From Cryptomeria japonica (lineage: Eukaryota > Streptophyta > Pinopsida > Cupressales > Cupressaceae), in assembly GCF_030272615.1 (NCBI RefSeq), contig NC_081410.1, positions 141,013,349 to 141,077,348 of the forward strand: a stretch of 64,000 nucleotides of DNA, in the 5' to 3' direction. The first letter of the stretch is position 1. Each line of letters opens with the position of its first letter. Made by a program: the position numbers and the translations under genes. Under the pieces are notes generated by a model. It ran no database searches, was not told the origin of the DNA, and worked only from the letters and a program-made list of their open reading frames with translations. Shown piece after piece: positions 1 to 10,380 of this stretch.

Positions 1-736
1 TGATCATGCTATAAAATAAAAACTGGTTAGCCCAAAGGCATGCATGCCTGTATGAACAATAATGGGGCTAACATATGTCATTGAGGTCTTTTCAAATACC
101 ACCTGAGACATAAACTCAACATTCTCTCCTACCAGGGTTACTGCAATAATTTCCAACATCATTGTCTTACATAACATGCAAATACCTATTAGCAGTCATA
201 CTGATAACATCCTATACATACCAGTTAACATCTGATTCCAATTGTTAACCTTTACCCATTGAATCCTGCTGAGGTAATCCATCACTAATAAGTAGTTGTG
301 TAGTAAAAAAGACACCTACACACTCTTGTCATCTTCTTCCTTCATACCAACAACAACATGATCTTCTTGTTGTTTTCATTGCTGAGGGGGTGAATGATAA
401 ATTCAATGTGCATTACTCCCCCTAGGATCCTATTTCTCCTTTAGGCTTTAGGAGATCTTACCAGTGCCTTGAGTGCACAGTGCCGATCCATGGTCTTCTT
501 TCTCCATACCTGCTTGATCTCACTTTTCTTCCCCTTTGCGAACTGGGAAGCAGGATTTACCTTCTTCTACAGATGGGACCTTTCTCTTCTTGATCCTTCA
601 TAATGACCAGAAGTGGTGCTATAGTAGCACACAACATCCATCTCAACTTCATGTTTGGGGAATCTTCTAACATACTGGTTTAACCATCTCCTCCTATTAC
701 TATTTCTTTGACTAGTAGCAAGGACTGGTTGACCTC
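1..736 (-). other. Element Z internal region, left edge, no clear gene
   Basis: This is the downstream part of the minus-strand copia element Z, whose 5' LTR lies at 2339-4832. No open frame or retroelement motif can be followed through it. A short C-rich stretch near 414-426 is the only feature that stands out. It is probably decayed gag-pol DNA, and the rest of the element lies outside the window. Confidence 0.35.
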
Positions 737-1162
737 TTACTCTTCCCGGAATGTATCTCCTCTGGTTCCATGCAGATCTCTACCTTCCATTAACTTTGTT
801 TTTACATTTTCGCAGAGCACGACCATTTTGTTGGCCTCCATGTAGCTGCAGGTTCCTCTTCTTGCACTCAAGTTCTCTATGGCCAGATCTATTGAAGTTA
901 TGACAAACACTCTTTGCATAACCGGGAGATGAAACATGCATACATATATTTCTGGATACATTCTTCCTATCAGTTGTCTTCTATGAGATCCTACATTATC
1001 TTTTCTAGATCTCATTCTACACTCCCTTACCTTATGATCATAAGCTTTGCAGGTAAAGCAGTAACCGGTAAATGATTGCATATGACTTGTTTGCATTGCA
1101 ATGTACGAGGAGATCTTTCCGGTTTTGCATCCCCATCTTTTCCTTTTCGAGAAGAGACCCAT
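737..1162 (-). pseudogene. gag: Element Z gag, zinc-knuckle part (fragment)
   Basis: The minus-strand frame contains CFTCKAYDHKVREC, a CX2CX4HX4C zinc knuckle of the retrotransposon nucleocapsid type that binds genomic RNA. It lies downstream of the gag N-terminal fragment at 1549-2274, in the expected order. The flanking residues are basic, as is usual for nucleocapsid. The frame is short and disconnected from the upstream fragment, so this is a decayed remnant rather than a working gene. Assignment to copia rests on the neighbouring gag domain and the initiator-Met PBS. Confidence 0.6.
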
Positions 1163-1548
1163 GATTGCTCGTTCTAAGTAGCCCTTCTATCTAATCTCTT
1201 CTTCTTCTCCCACACAGGCTTCTCCCTATGAGTGGTAGCATTTCTCTGTCCTCTACCAGAGGGAGGTCTCTTTTGCTGCTTCCTCTTCCTCCTGCTTCCA
1301 GTGAGATTTTCTTCCACCATCTTCTCCCAACTTCTAGGCTTTGTGTGAGGGTACCTTCCTACAAAATTGATCTTCATCTTTGTCTACAAGTCCACACTAG
1401 TTGTGGTCAGGTCAACCTTCTTTCGAGGATCACATCTAACTGGTGGTCTCTCTTCTTTGTTTTCTTCAAGCAACCACTGAAGTTGTCTATCTTTTATCTC
1501 TAGCTACGAGGCTAGATCATTACACCGGCATACCTTGGTGTCTTTTAC

Positions 1549-2274
1549 CTAAGCCTTCAGCTCTGAGATGCATTTCTCCAACTCTTCAAGGCATTTGGCC
1601 AACCAGTTATGTTCCACAATAGAAGAATTCTTTAATAGCTTGTATTCTCTTTTAAGTCTATTGAGTTCTTCAAATGTATTTACAAGCTTTCCTTCAAGGT
1701 CAACTTCTTCTTCGCCCTCATCATCAGAAGAGACCAGATGGAAAGATCTTTCTACCATTTCTTTCTCTTCATTATCATCACTACTCAACATATCTTGTTG
1801 AGGAGAGGTGGTTGCCTAGCCACTTTCAGATTCTTGGGCTACCAGAAGTTGAACACAATTTGCTTCACAACATTGGCTGCTGCAAGCACCATCTTCCTCA
1901 TCCAGGCAGATATGAGATGTGTCTCTCATATTGTCTTCAGAAGTAGGGTCTACAGTTGAGGGTTCATTTCCATAGAGCTTCTTCAATCTTTCCCATAAGC
2001 TCTTTGCTGTCTTACACCTATCAACTTGTGAAGAGACCTCATCGGTGAGTGCACTGAAAATAGCCTGCATGGCTTCTTGATTGCACAGGTTTATTCTTTC
2101 TTCTACACTTCTAGTAGGAACATTGATCTTTTTGGGGAGACCTTCAACTACAGACATCCATACATCGAACCCTAAAGAGGATAGAAAAACTTCCATTCTA
2201 CAACTCCAAATAAAAAAGTTTGAGCCATAAAAAATTGGAGCATATGTAGACGTTGAACAAACCATTGTGTCCAT
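1549..2274 (-). pseudogene. gag: Element Z copia gag, N-terminal part
   Basis: The minus-strand frame starts at an ATG about 50 nt beyond the PBS. It reads a copia gag N-terminus, with YGSNFFIWSCRMEVFLSSLG matching the usual 'F-x-G-x-N-Y-x-x-W...M-x-x-x-L' opening of the family. ALTDEVSSQVDRCKTAKSLW and a charged coiled-coil-like stretch (DDEGEEEVDLEGKL...ELEKCISELKA) follow. One in-frame stop near 1816 splits it, and both halves are in the same frame. Gag forms the cytoplasmic virus-like particle. The downstream zinc knuckle is detached, so the gene is non-functional. Confidence 0.75.
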
Positions 2275-2324
2275 AGGCCAGAATCTACCCAAGTTGGAGA
2301 ACACTCTTCTAACTGGGAACCCAG

Positions 2325-2336
2325 GCTTTGATACCA
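2325..2336 (-). other. Primer-binding site of element Z (tRNA-iMet)
   Basis: On the minus strand this reads TGGTATCAAAGC, one mismatch from the plant initiator-tRNA-Met site TGGTATCAGAGC. It lies 2 nt inside the LTR end at 2339, which fixes the strand and the 5' LTR boundary of element Z. Confidence 0.8.
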
Positions 2337-2351
2337 ATTGTTAGACACAAT

Positions 2352-2388
2352 GTACCACTAAGAGGGGGAGGGGGTGAATCAGTGGTAC
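2352..2388 (-). promoter_or_regulatory. C-rich hairpin at the LTR 3' end (element Z)
   Basis: Arms GTACCACT (2381-2388 on the minus strand) and AGTGGTAC (2352-2359) pair perfectly over 8 bp. They enclose a loop reading GATTCACCCCC...CTCTT. The same loop motif with different stems occurs near the 3' end of the other copia LTRs in this window. Confidence 0.6.
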
Positions 2389-3925
2389 TCAAACTTTTTC
2401 TTATCGACTTTCTTCTTTGGGTGACACTAGTTTGTAAATCAAGCACAAGACAAACTTACCGATTAGTGTAGAATACAAACTCAAGCATACACACACAAGG
2501 AAACATCACATAAATCCGGTATATACAAGGAAAACTGAATGTGGGAAAAACTTCGGTGAGAAATGTTGTTGGAGTCTACTGCTCCAATCCGACCTCACAG
2601 TAAAACATGGTTACACGGTTTAGGGCACCAACCCAAGGAGCTAGAACACCCAACTTTAGGGCACCAACCCAAGGAGCACCAACCCCTGCACCGAGCTACA
2701 ACTCAGTGTTCATAGTTCAGACTTCAAATACATAAGTTATTATCATGTTATGAGTGAATCTTGCAACCTTAACATATATCTTACTCTGTCGGTGAAATAC
2801 TCTTCTACCGACTCACTCTTCTCCCTGCTCTGCATCTGCTGCTACTCTGTTGGACTTGCATCTCACTCTCTACACATCACTGGTTTCACACTCTGCTGGT
2901 GTGGTCGCTACGGGTTCTTCTTCAACCGATTGAAAGCTTCAACCAGGTTCACTATCCCTCTCTTGCTTGTTGAGCACATGGCTGATCTTGTCTCTACTTG
3001 TAGAAGTTTACAACTTTGCAATAACATAATATTCACTCTGTTCAGCAGCAGCAAAGTAATCTCTTAGGCCATTTACTTATAGCCCAAATTTCTCGCCAAA
3101 CACACATTCATAACTCAAGCGGCTAGGGTTTCTTCACCTTCTTCGAGACAAACTAAATCCAATCAGATATGCAAGATCTGATCCTTTTGACATCTGTATG
3201 CATATCTCTACCATAGTCGTGTTTTCTTGATCATGCCCTTTAATCCTGGTGTTTTTGTTTTTACTTCCTCTGCAAATCCTTCAGTTAGTCACAAAAGATA
3301 TGTCGGGTTGTTTCCTTCATCGCCTCAATCTTCTCAATCTCTTAGTTGGCTCGTAGTTGTCACATAGATCTCGAGCCTCAACCCTCTGAAACCCTTCTGC
3401 AGCACATCCCGTGATTTGAGGGAATTTTCAGTAAAGTTGACCAACCCCTACAACAACCCTTTCGTTGTACATTCTATCCTTATCCAGCCATGAGTTTGCC
3501 ATGTTGACTCCAGGTCAACAAACTACCAGCTTGTCACTACTAGTCAGTCAAGGGATAATCACCGACCAACCCACTTTACCAATTCCTTACTTTGGTTGGT
3601 TTGCCATCCCTTCTAGTCGCAACCATTCTACCAGTTGCTTTGTCATGTCTGTTTCCATTTGATCTATCGATGGAACTCTCAAACTGGACTCCCGACTAAT
3701 AAGTCTTTAGTATGCTTATTTTCACAATGGGAAGGCCTTCTACAACTGCACCTTGCTTATATAACTGGTAGACTTACATACTGGTTACCACTTATATATG
3801 TCCGCTGCTTACATCTATGCATCCTTTCTTCTTGATCTAGGATGTTCCTTCTTCTACCAGTTTGTTAGAGTTACAACCACTTCAGACTTCCTTTGACTGT
3901 TCCTCCAAGATGATTGCAACTTCTT

Positions 3926-4832
3926 CCAGTGGCTGTTCTACAACCTCACAACATACCGGTTTCTTTGTTCTCTTCTAGTGTTGAAGTGATTCAGATAACA
4001 CTCTACCTCTTCATCACAAGCAACTACTCACAACACTTCTCCATCTCATCACACAAGTCAAGCACTAGCTTGTGTACAGATGAACTCTCATGTCAGCTTC
4101 CTTTCCTTTACTGGTGTTTAGTAACACAAGGTGATATCCAAGATATCACATTCTATATTCCTTCATCACAGTGTTGCATATACATCTCTTCTACTGATAA
4201 TCATCTCATACCGCTTGACATCAATGACAACACAATGCCAACAGAGATAAGCCCCACTTATCAATGGAGTGGCACCTTGTCTTCTGCATCCTGCATATAC
4301 TCATGTGACTTCCCTGTTTGTGCAACATTTCTTCAAATAGGCACATGTGATCCAGTGTTGGAACATTCACTGTCAGTCATAGCTTCTCATGATGACTGCA
4401 TCTTCATCAAGAGGGAGTCTTGTTGTCCTGCAACCTTACAGCATACCTATGACCTGTTCATTCTTCTCCTCCAATGTTGATGTGATTCAGGTAAAATTCT
4501 TCCTATTCATTAGAAACACCATCCAAGCATCCTTCCCTTCCTTCTTGCCCATCCTTGGTAACCACAGACTATCAACACAACACTTATTAGTTGAAATCCT
4601 TTCCTTGTCGGTGATACACTATGCCGGTACCATTTCTACCACACAAGTCAAGCACTAACTTGTGTACTGGTGTCACCAGTGATCACTTTTCCTTACCTTA
4701 CCTGTGTTCTACAACACAAGGTGATATCCAAGATATCACATCCTGTACTCCTTCATAACATTATTGCACATACATCTCTATTGCCGGTAGTCATCCATAT
4801 CGGTTGACATCAATGACAATACAATGCCAACA
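3926..4832 (-). repeat. Diverged tandem duplication inside LTR Z, offset about 590 bp
   Basis: ACACAAGTCAAGCACTA occurs at 4051 and 4641, and GTGATATCCAAGATATCACA at 4131 and 4721. The LTR-start-like segment GACATCAATGACAA(C/T)ACAATGCCAACA also recurs near 4217 and 4808. All are offset by about 590 bp. The copies have diverged, so the duplication is old and probably predates the insertion. Confidence 0.65.
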
Positions 4833-5866
4833 CAAACAAATTGCATACATTATATTCGGTCTGGTAGCAGTCAAATATAACAATCTTCCAATCATTGATC
4901 TATACTGACTTGCATCTACTTTAGGGGACTTATCATCTTTTTTCAGCTTGCATTTGGTGGTCATAGGTGTACACACTAGTTTGAAATTCTCAAACCCAAA
5001 CTTTTTCAACAATTCCTTAATGTATTTAGACTGATAAATAAAAATTCCTTTATCATTTTGATTTACTTGCAAACTTAGAAAGAAATTTAACTCACCAATC
5101 ATGGACATCTCAAATTCCTTCTACATTTCATTAAAAAAATTTCTCCACATGCTTTCATTTCCTCCAAATATTATGTCATATACATACACTACAACAATTA
5201 AAATTTTAGGTACCGAATCAGTTTTGAAGTATAAATTACTGTTAGTCAATCCCTTTTGGAATCCTTGATCAATTAAATACTTAGCTAGCCTTCCATACCA
5301 AACTCTAGGGGCTTGTTTCAATCCATACGGGGTCTTCTTCAATCTGCAAACAATATTCAAATCATCTTTCAATTTAAATCCTTCTAGTTGTTCAATGCAA
5401 ACTTCTTCTTTCAACTCTCCATTTAGAAATGTTGATATCACATGCATCTAATAAACCTTGAAATCCTTAAAAGCTACAAAAGAAAGAAACATCCCAATTG
5501 CCTCCATCTAAGAAATTGCATAAGTCACCTCAAATTCAATGCCTTCAGCTTGAGTGTAACCTTTACAAACCAACCTTTATTTCTCAAAATATTTTCATCT
5601 TCATCTAGCTTGTTCCGGAATACCCATTTTGTTCCAATCACATTCTTATCTTCTAGTTTGTGAACTAATTCCCATGTCTGATTCTTCTCAATATGATCCA
5701 ACTCTTCTCTCATTGATTTTATCCAATTTTGATCATTGCATTTTTCTTTGAATGTTTTCAGATCCATCTTTGAAAGTAAACATAACAAAACTTCTTGAGT
5801 TGCTTTGCTTCTTGTGACAATTCCTTTGTTCTTATCTCCAATAATTTGATATGTTGAAAGATTTAC
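4833..5866 (-). pseudogene. pol: Element E copia reverse transcriptase fragment
   Basis: Three minus-strand frames give the copia RT in order. These are the N-terminal NQTWELV...[13 protein letters not shown] (5525-5850), the middle [14 protein letters not shown]...[10 protein letters not shown] (5121-5447) and the C-terminal YRSMIGRLLYLTATRP (4850-5108). The catalytic YVDD is changed to YVYD and frameshifts separate the parts, so the enzyme is dead. RT copies the element RNA into DNA in the particle. The coding continues upstream at 50055 across the insertion of element A: the frame ending ...TPRYVQ there joins the frame here if one TSD copy is removed. The downstream end is cut by LTR Z. 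Confidence 0.85.
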
Positions 5867-5871
5867 CTGAA
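5867..5871 (+). repeat. Left target-site duplication of element A (CTGAA)
   Basis: CTGAA precedes the LTR start at 5872 and TTGAA (50055-50059) follows the 3' LTR end at 50054. They match at 4 of 5 positions. Collapsing one copy restores the reading frame of the host copia E. Confidence 0.75.
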
Positions 5872-8126
5872 TGTTGGCAAATGTTGTCATTGATGTCAAC
5901 CAAGTCAAGCAGTTGCAGGTTGTAGAAGAGGTAAGAAGCATAAATGATCATTTGCAGAGGTGAAAAAGGTGTTTAATTCATGTGTCTCTAACTTGGATTC
6001 ATATTCTTCATTGGACTCATGATGTGTTTCATAGATACTAGGTTTAATCTATGAAAGTTGCAAATTGAAAAATGGTCAAAATTCCTATGGGTAAAGTATT
6101 TTGGTGAGACCACCATTTGGTCTCATCAACATGTCTTGTTGGCATGACCGATTTTGTCCTTCATCGGTTTTTATTAGTTACACTGACAATGCCCTCTTTT
6201 CTGTGAGACAAAAAACCGGTCTTGGTGATATTGGTTTCCTTCTCGGTGTGATAATGTTTTGGTCTGGGGGACATGAATTATGTTTCGGTGAGACCTTTCC
6301 TTTTGGCAAGAATCACTTCTTGTTTTGGTGGCCTATGGAGCTACAACACAATAGTTTTCTTTTCGGTGGGGCCTTTTTTGAGCCCACTTTATCTGTGCGC
6401 ACGAGGGCATCTGGGTGGCAATTGTTCCTTGGTCCACTGAGGCTGAGGTGCGTTCATGTGGGGTCCCAGTTTGTGTGGTGGCATATGTCCCTACAATGAG
6501 ACCGCTACCGGTCCACCTTGTCCTTGTGTTCACAGGTATCCTAGTGGTGGTCGCTGATTGTTCCAACCAAGCGATGTGTTGGTAGTGTGGGGCCCATGAT
6601 TTTGGGTTTTGGTGTAACCTAAAATCCTTCTTGTTGACTCATTGGAGCTGCACTAAAATGGTATGCTTTCGATGTGACAAGCACCATGTCTTGTCGACAA
6701 GGCATGCTTTTCGGTGTAACATTGCACTTCACCATGCCACCAAATTGGCCTTGCAGACTCTTCAAGCTACAATGATAAGAAATTCTTTTCATTGTGACAA
6801 TATAGGGTCATAACGATAAACCCCTAAGTGGATTTTTTGATTGAATAGGAAGTTTTTGACGCCATAGGTGAAACCCCATAGACAAGTATTCCGCATGGGG
6901 ATTTGACAGTGGTTGACCAGACGACAAATAAGAATATTTTGATGATGTGGAGCATGCAGAGAAAATTTCCATTTGGATGAAATATGTCTTGCTTGCAGAG
7001 GTGGTCAACATTATTGCACAAAATCAGGTAGTTTGGAAATGCAATCTGAGCAGGTCAAGAATGAAAAATGTTGCATTTAATTGACAACTAATTGCAGACC
7101 ATTATGAGGCTCAAGAAACTACATCAGACCAAAGATTACTAAGTATAGAAATCTAATCATAAAGAAATAATTTACATGCAAAAGGATATAAAAAAGATTC
7201 ATTTATTATTAATGACTATCTAATTGAGAAGAATGGACAGATAATCCAATTAACCTGCAAATGTGATGTTTGATATGCTCGAAAAGATTAATTTAAAAAA
7301 AAATCATTTTGGAGGCAAAATCATTAGTGTACAAAGATGATCGAATGGAGAAAGTTTTTAGTGAGATGCGACAGAGGTAGATAAAAAAAAGGAGCTAGCA
7401 ATGAGACAAGATATGTGTGTATGCTGATAAAAAAAAAGGAGAGAGAGTGTATTCTATGTGTATTGGGAGAAATATAAGAAGTGAGCTACAAAGAAATAGA
7501 GCAGGTTGTTGCAGAACAAAGGTGTGTTCTTTAGAAGGGAAGTGCAGAAAAGAAAGAGAGTAGAATACAAAGCTTGGTGGATAAGGTATAAATAGAAGCA
7601 ATTAGAGAGATATAGGCAGATGATATTTAGCAGAAGATTCTAATGAGTAGCAAAGACTAGAAGGAAAGAAAGGGAATTCAAGGGATCAACATAACTAAGT
7701 AGGAGGGTGAACATATCAATCAAATTCAAGGGTTACAAAATTCATTCGTAACAAGATTTCTCATTGTATTGATTTTGATCATCGAGTCATTGTAATTCTC
7801 TGAGTGGGTCCTCAGAGAAGGGGTAGGTGCTCCTTGAGTAGGTGCTCAAAATTTTAGGGGTTGGTTCTCCTTGGTTTCGTACCCTAAAACATATTATAAT
7901 CAGATTATCTATTGTGAGGATGGATTGGAGCAGTAGACTCCAACAACTATTCTCACCGAGGTTTTTCCCACATTGGGTTTTCCTCATAAATTATTGTTAT
8001 GTGATATGCCTTTGTATGTGTGTGTTGTTAATCCATTTGTATTATCGGTGTTTACTCTCTTTGGTTTAAAATTTTAGAATATCAGTGATTCACCCATCCC
8101 CTCTTAGTGATCACTTGTGCTCTTCA
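5872..8126 (+). mobile_element. 5' LTR of copia element A (2255 bp)
   Basis: The LTR starts TGTTGGCAAATGTTGTCATTG and ends ...CACTTGTGCTCTTCA, followed by the PBS. The U3 holds repeated CGGTG(A/T)GA-type motifs between about 6098 and 6790. A TATA box lies at 7587-7595. Two motifs shared with the other copia LTRs follow: CACCGAGGTTTTTCCCACATTGGGTTTTCC near 7955-7985, given here only by its core GAGGTTTTTCCCAC, and the GATTCACCC...CCTCTTAGT motif near 8083-8110. The small ORFs within it look like shadows. Confidence 0.85.
7587..7595 (+). promoter_or_regulatory. TATA box of element A 5' LTR
   Basis: TATAAATAG lies about 530 bp before the LTR end. It is preserved in the 3' LTR at 49518-49526 although the LTRs have diverged considerably, consistent with a real RNA polymerase II core promoter. 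Confidence 0.6.
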
Positions 8127-8128
8127 AT

Positions 8129-8140
8129 TGCTATCAGAGC
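8129..8140 (+). other. Primer-binding site of element A (tRNA-iMet)
   Basis: TGCTATCAGAGC, one mismatch from the initiator-Met site TGGTATCAGAGC, lies 2 nt after the 5' LTR end. Confidence 0.8.
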
Positions 8141-8199
8141 CCTAGGTACGCTTATACAAAAGCTTTCTCCTTCTTGGGTAGGTCCTAGTTGAGGTCACT

Positions 8200-10380
8200 A
8201 TGGCTAGAAATGAATCCTCTACTAAGGTTCCTATGTTTGATGGCACCAATTATGCCTTTTGGAATAGGTGAATGGAAACCTACTTGTATTCCCTTGGATA
8301 TGATGTTTGTATGTCTGCCAAAAATGGATATATAGTCCCTAGCACTCCTCCTACCAACCCTGATGCCAAGAAGGAATATGAATATAATACCAAAGCAAAG
8401 CATGCCATTCTTAGTGGATTATCAGACACCAAATTTGTTAATGTTATGCATTGCACATCAACCAAAGAGACATGGGATAAGATACAAAGAATAGATGAGG
8501 GAGACGTGAAAGTAAAGGAGGCCAAGTTACAAAATCTAAGATCTCAAGTTGAAAGTCCGAAGATGAAAGAGGAAGAAAAGATAGTTGATTACCTACAAAG
8601 AGTTGATGAAATTGTTAATGTAGTAAGAGAACTTGGAGAAGATGTCCTATATAAAGTTATAGTCAAAAAGGTACCAAGATCAGTTACATCCAAATATGAC
8701 ACAAAGGTCTCTGCAATTGAAGAAGGTAAAGATCTAAAAGCTTTCACCATGGATAAGTTATTTGGCTCCCCATCGGCCTATGAAATGAGGATAGATAGTT
8801 TGAATCTTCTAAGAGAGAGGTTGCTTTCAATACCACAAAGAAATGAAAATAAGAAGTTATCAATGTGAAGGAAAATGACTCAGATGTTGCTGAAGCTAAT
8901 TTTGTTAGAAAATTGAAGAAAGGATCAGGCAAGTATAGAGAAAAGCTACCTTTCAAATGCTTTGAGTGTGGTGAAATAGGACATTTTGTTACTAAGTGAC
9001 CCTATAAGAAGAAAGGAGATAATGATGTGGAGGGAGTTAAGGACAAAAGTAAAAAGTTCTACAAACCTAAGAGAAGGAATTTTAGAAAGAAGAACAACAT
9101 CTACACCATTGAAAGTGATGCCACTGATGAAGAAAGTATTTCTGATATGATTTGTAGTGAAGATGAACAATAAGTTAATCTTGTCATGGCTGAGGGAGTT
9201 CTAAATGAAAATGTAGACCAATCTAAAAACTCAAATCTATGTGATAGTGATGAAGGAGTCGATATAGAGGTTGATCTTGAAGGTGAATTGGTTTGTGCTC
9301 TTAAAGAGCTAGAGAAGGTAAGAAAATAATTAAGGAAATATAATAAGTTTGGCATGAAGGAGCATGACCCGCTAAACAAGAATATTGAGGAATCAAATGC
9401 CAATCTTGTTGCCTTAACTACCCAGTTGGAAGAAGCCAAAAGATTGTATGAAGTGACAAAATCAGATTTGGAAGTCAAGGAAAAGGAGTATCAAAAGTTG
9501 GTACAAGAGTTTCTGAATCTCATAAATGAACTTGAGAAGTACAAAGATGATCTCAATTTAAGAATTAAGTATGAGGGCAACACAAATGCTTTGGACAAAA
9601 TGTTGAACAAGTAGAAGCATTCCAAGGATACTGGTGGTATTGGTTATGAGAATGGTCAATGCTCCACTAGTGAGGACTCTTCTAAGAAGGAAATACATTT
9701 TGTCTCTTCAAGAGAAGAAGGAGATGGACAAAAATTTACTGTAAGCAAGCCCAATAAGAAGAAGACATATGCTACTACTACAAAAAACAAACAAGTTGAT
9801 CCAAAAGGAAAGGCCAAAGTGGATGATAAAGGGTTCACAAAGGTCAAGGACATAAGAAAGATCTCAAGCAGGCCGAATCATACTACTCCAAGGAGATAAA
9901 TGAAGAATACCTTCAATAATGATTGGTATGTTCCTTAATTCCATGGATATTATTATAAATGCAATGCTTATGGACATAGAATTGTAGTGTAGACTTATGT
10001 GTAGACCTCCTCCTAATTTTGTAAGCAAAAATCCTTTTTTCTATTCTTAGAGATGTTAATGTCATTTGCTATAATTTTAATGGTGTTGGTCACAAAAGTC
10101 ATGAATGTAGGAGAAATAGATTTTAGTCGTATAGTAGTCCCCCTATATCATCTTTTAACAAGAATGTAAAGTGTTACTATTATCAAAATGTTGGTCACAT
10201 TGCAAAACACTGCAAGTTAAGGGCAACCAAGCTTAAAAAGTCACCTATAGAAAAACCAAAAACAACATCCAATTAGAATGATGTAGCTGAGAAAATAAAA
10301 GAAACCAAACAAGTATGGGTTGAGAAAGACAAAAATGAATCAAGTTTGATAGTTCAAACAACTCTACATGCAAAAAGAAC
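8200..10380 (+). pseudogene. gag: Element A copia gag with coiled coil and several zinc knuckles
   Basis: The gene starts at ATG 8200 (MARNESSTKVPMFDGTNYAF), the canonical copia gag opening, and hits a TGA at 8269 where an Arg codon is likely. The frame continues to 8868 with the gag domain (METYLYSLGYDV...TSTKETWDKI...VKEAKLQNLRSQVES). A zinc knuckle CFECGEIGHFVTK at about 8956 lost its last Cys to a stop. A long acidic coiled-coil stretch (9100-9614) follows. Two further degraded knuckles lie near 10066 (CYNFNGVGHKSHEC) and 10169 (CYYYQNVGHIAKHC), each missing its second Cys. The length of about 720 codons and the multiple knuckles are larger than a typical short copia gag. Many stops and frameshifts make it non-functional. 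Confidence 0.8.

Larger units (their letters stand above)
2339..4832 (-). mobile_element. 5' LTR of copia element Z (2494 bp)
   Basis: On the minus strand the LTR begins TGTTGGCATTGTATTGTC at 4832 and ends ...GTGTCTAACA at 2339, directly before the PBS. It carries the copia LTR motif GTGGGAAAAACTTCGG near 2540 and a C-rich hairpin at 2352-2388. It is unusually long, partly because of an internal duplication at about 3926-4832. It interrupts the reverse transcriptase of the older copia E at 4833. The partner 3' LTR lies beyond the left edge. Open frames inside it, such as the 188-codon one at 3914-4480 on the plus strand, have no recognisable product. Confidence 0.8.

Noticed and set aside
3914-4480. 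A 188-codon plus-strand ORF
   Set aside because: It lies inside LTR Z on the strand opposite to the element, with Ser/Thr/His-rich content typical of chance translation.
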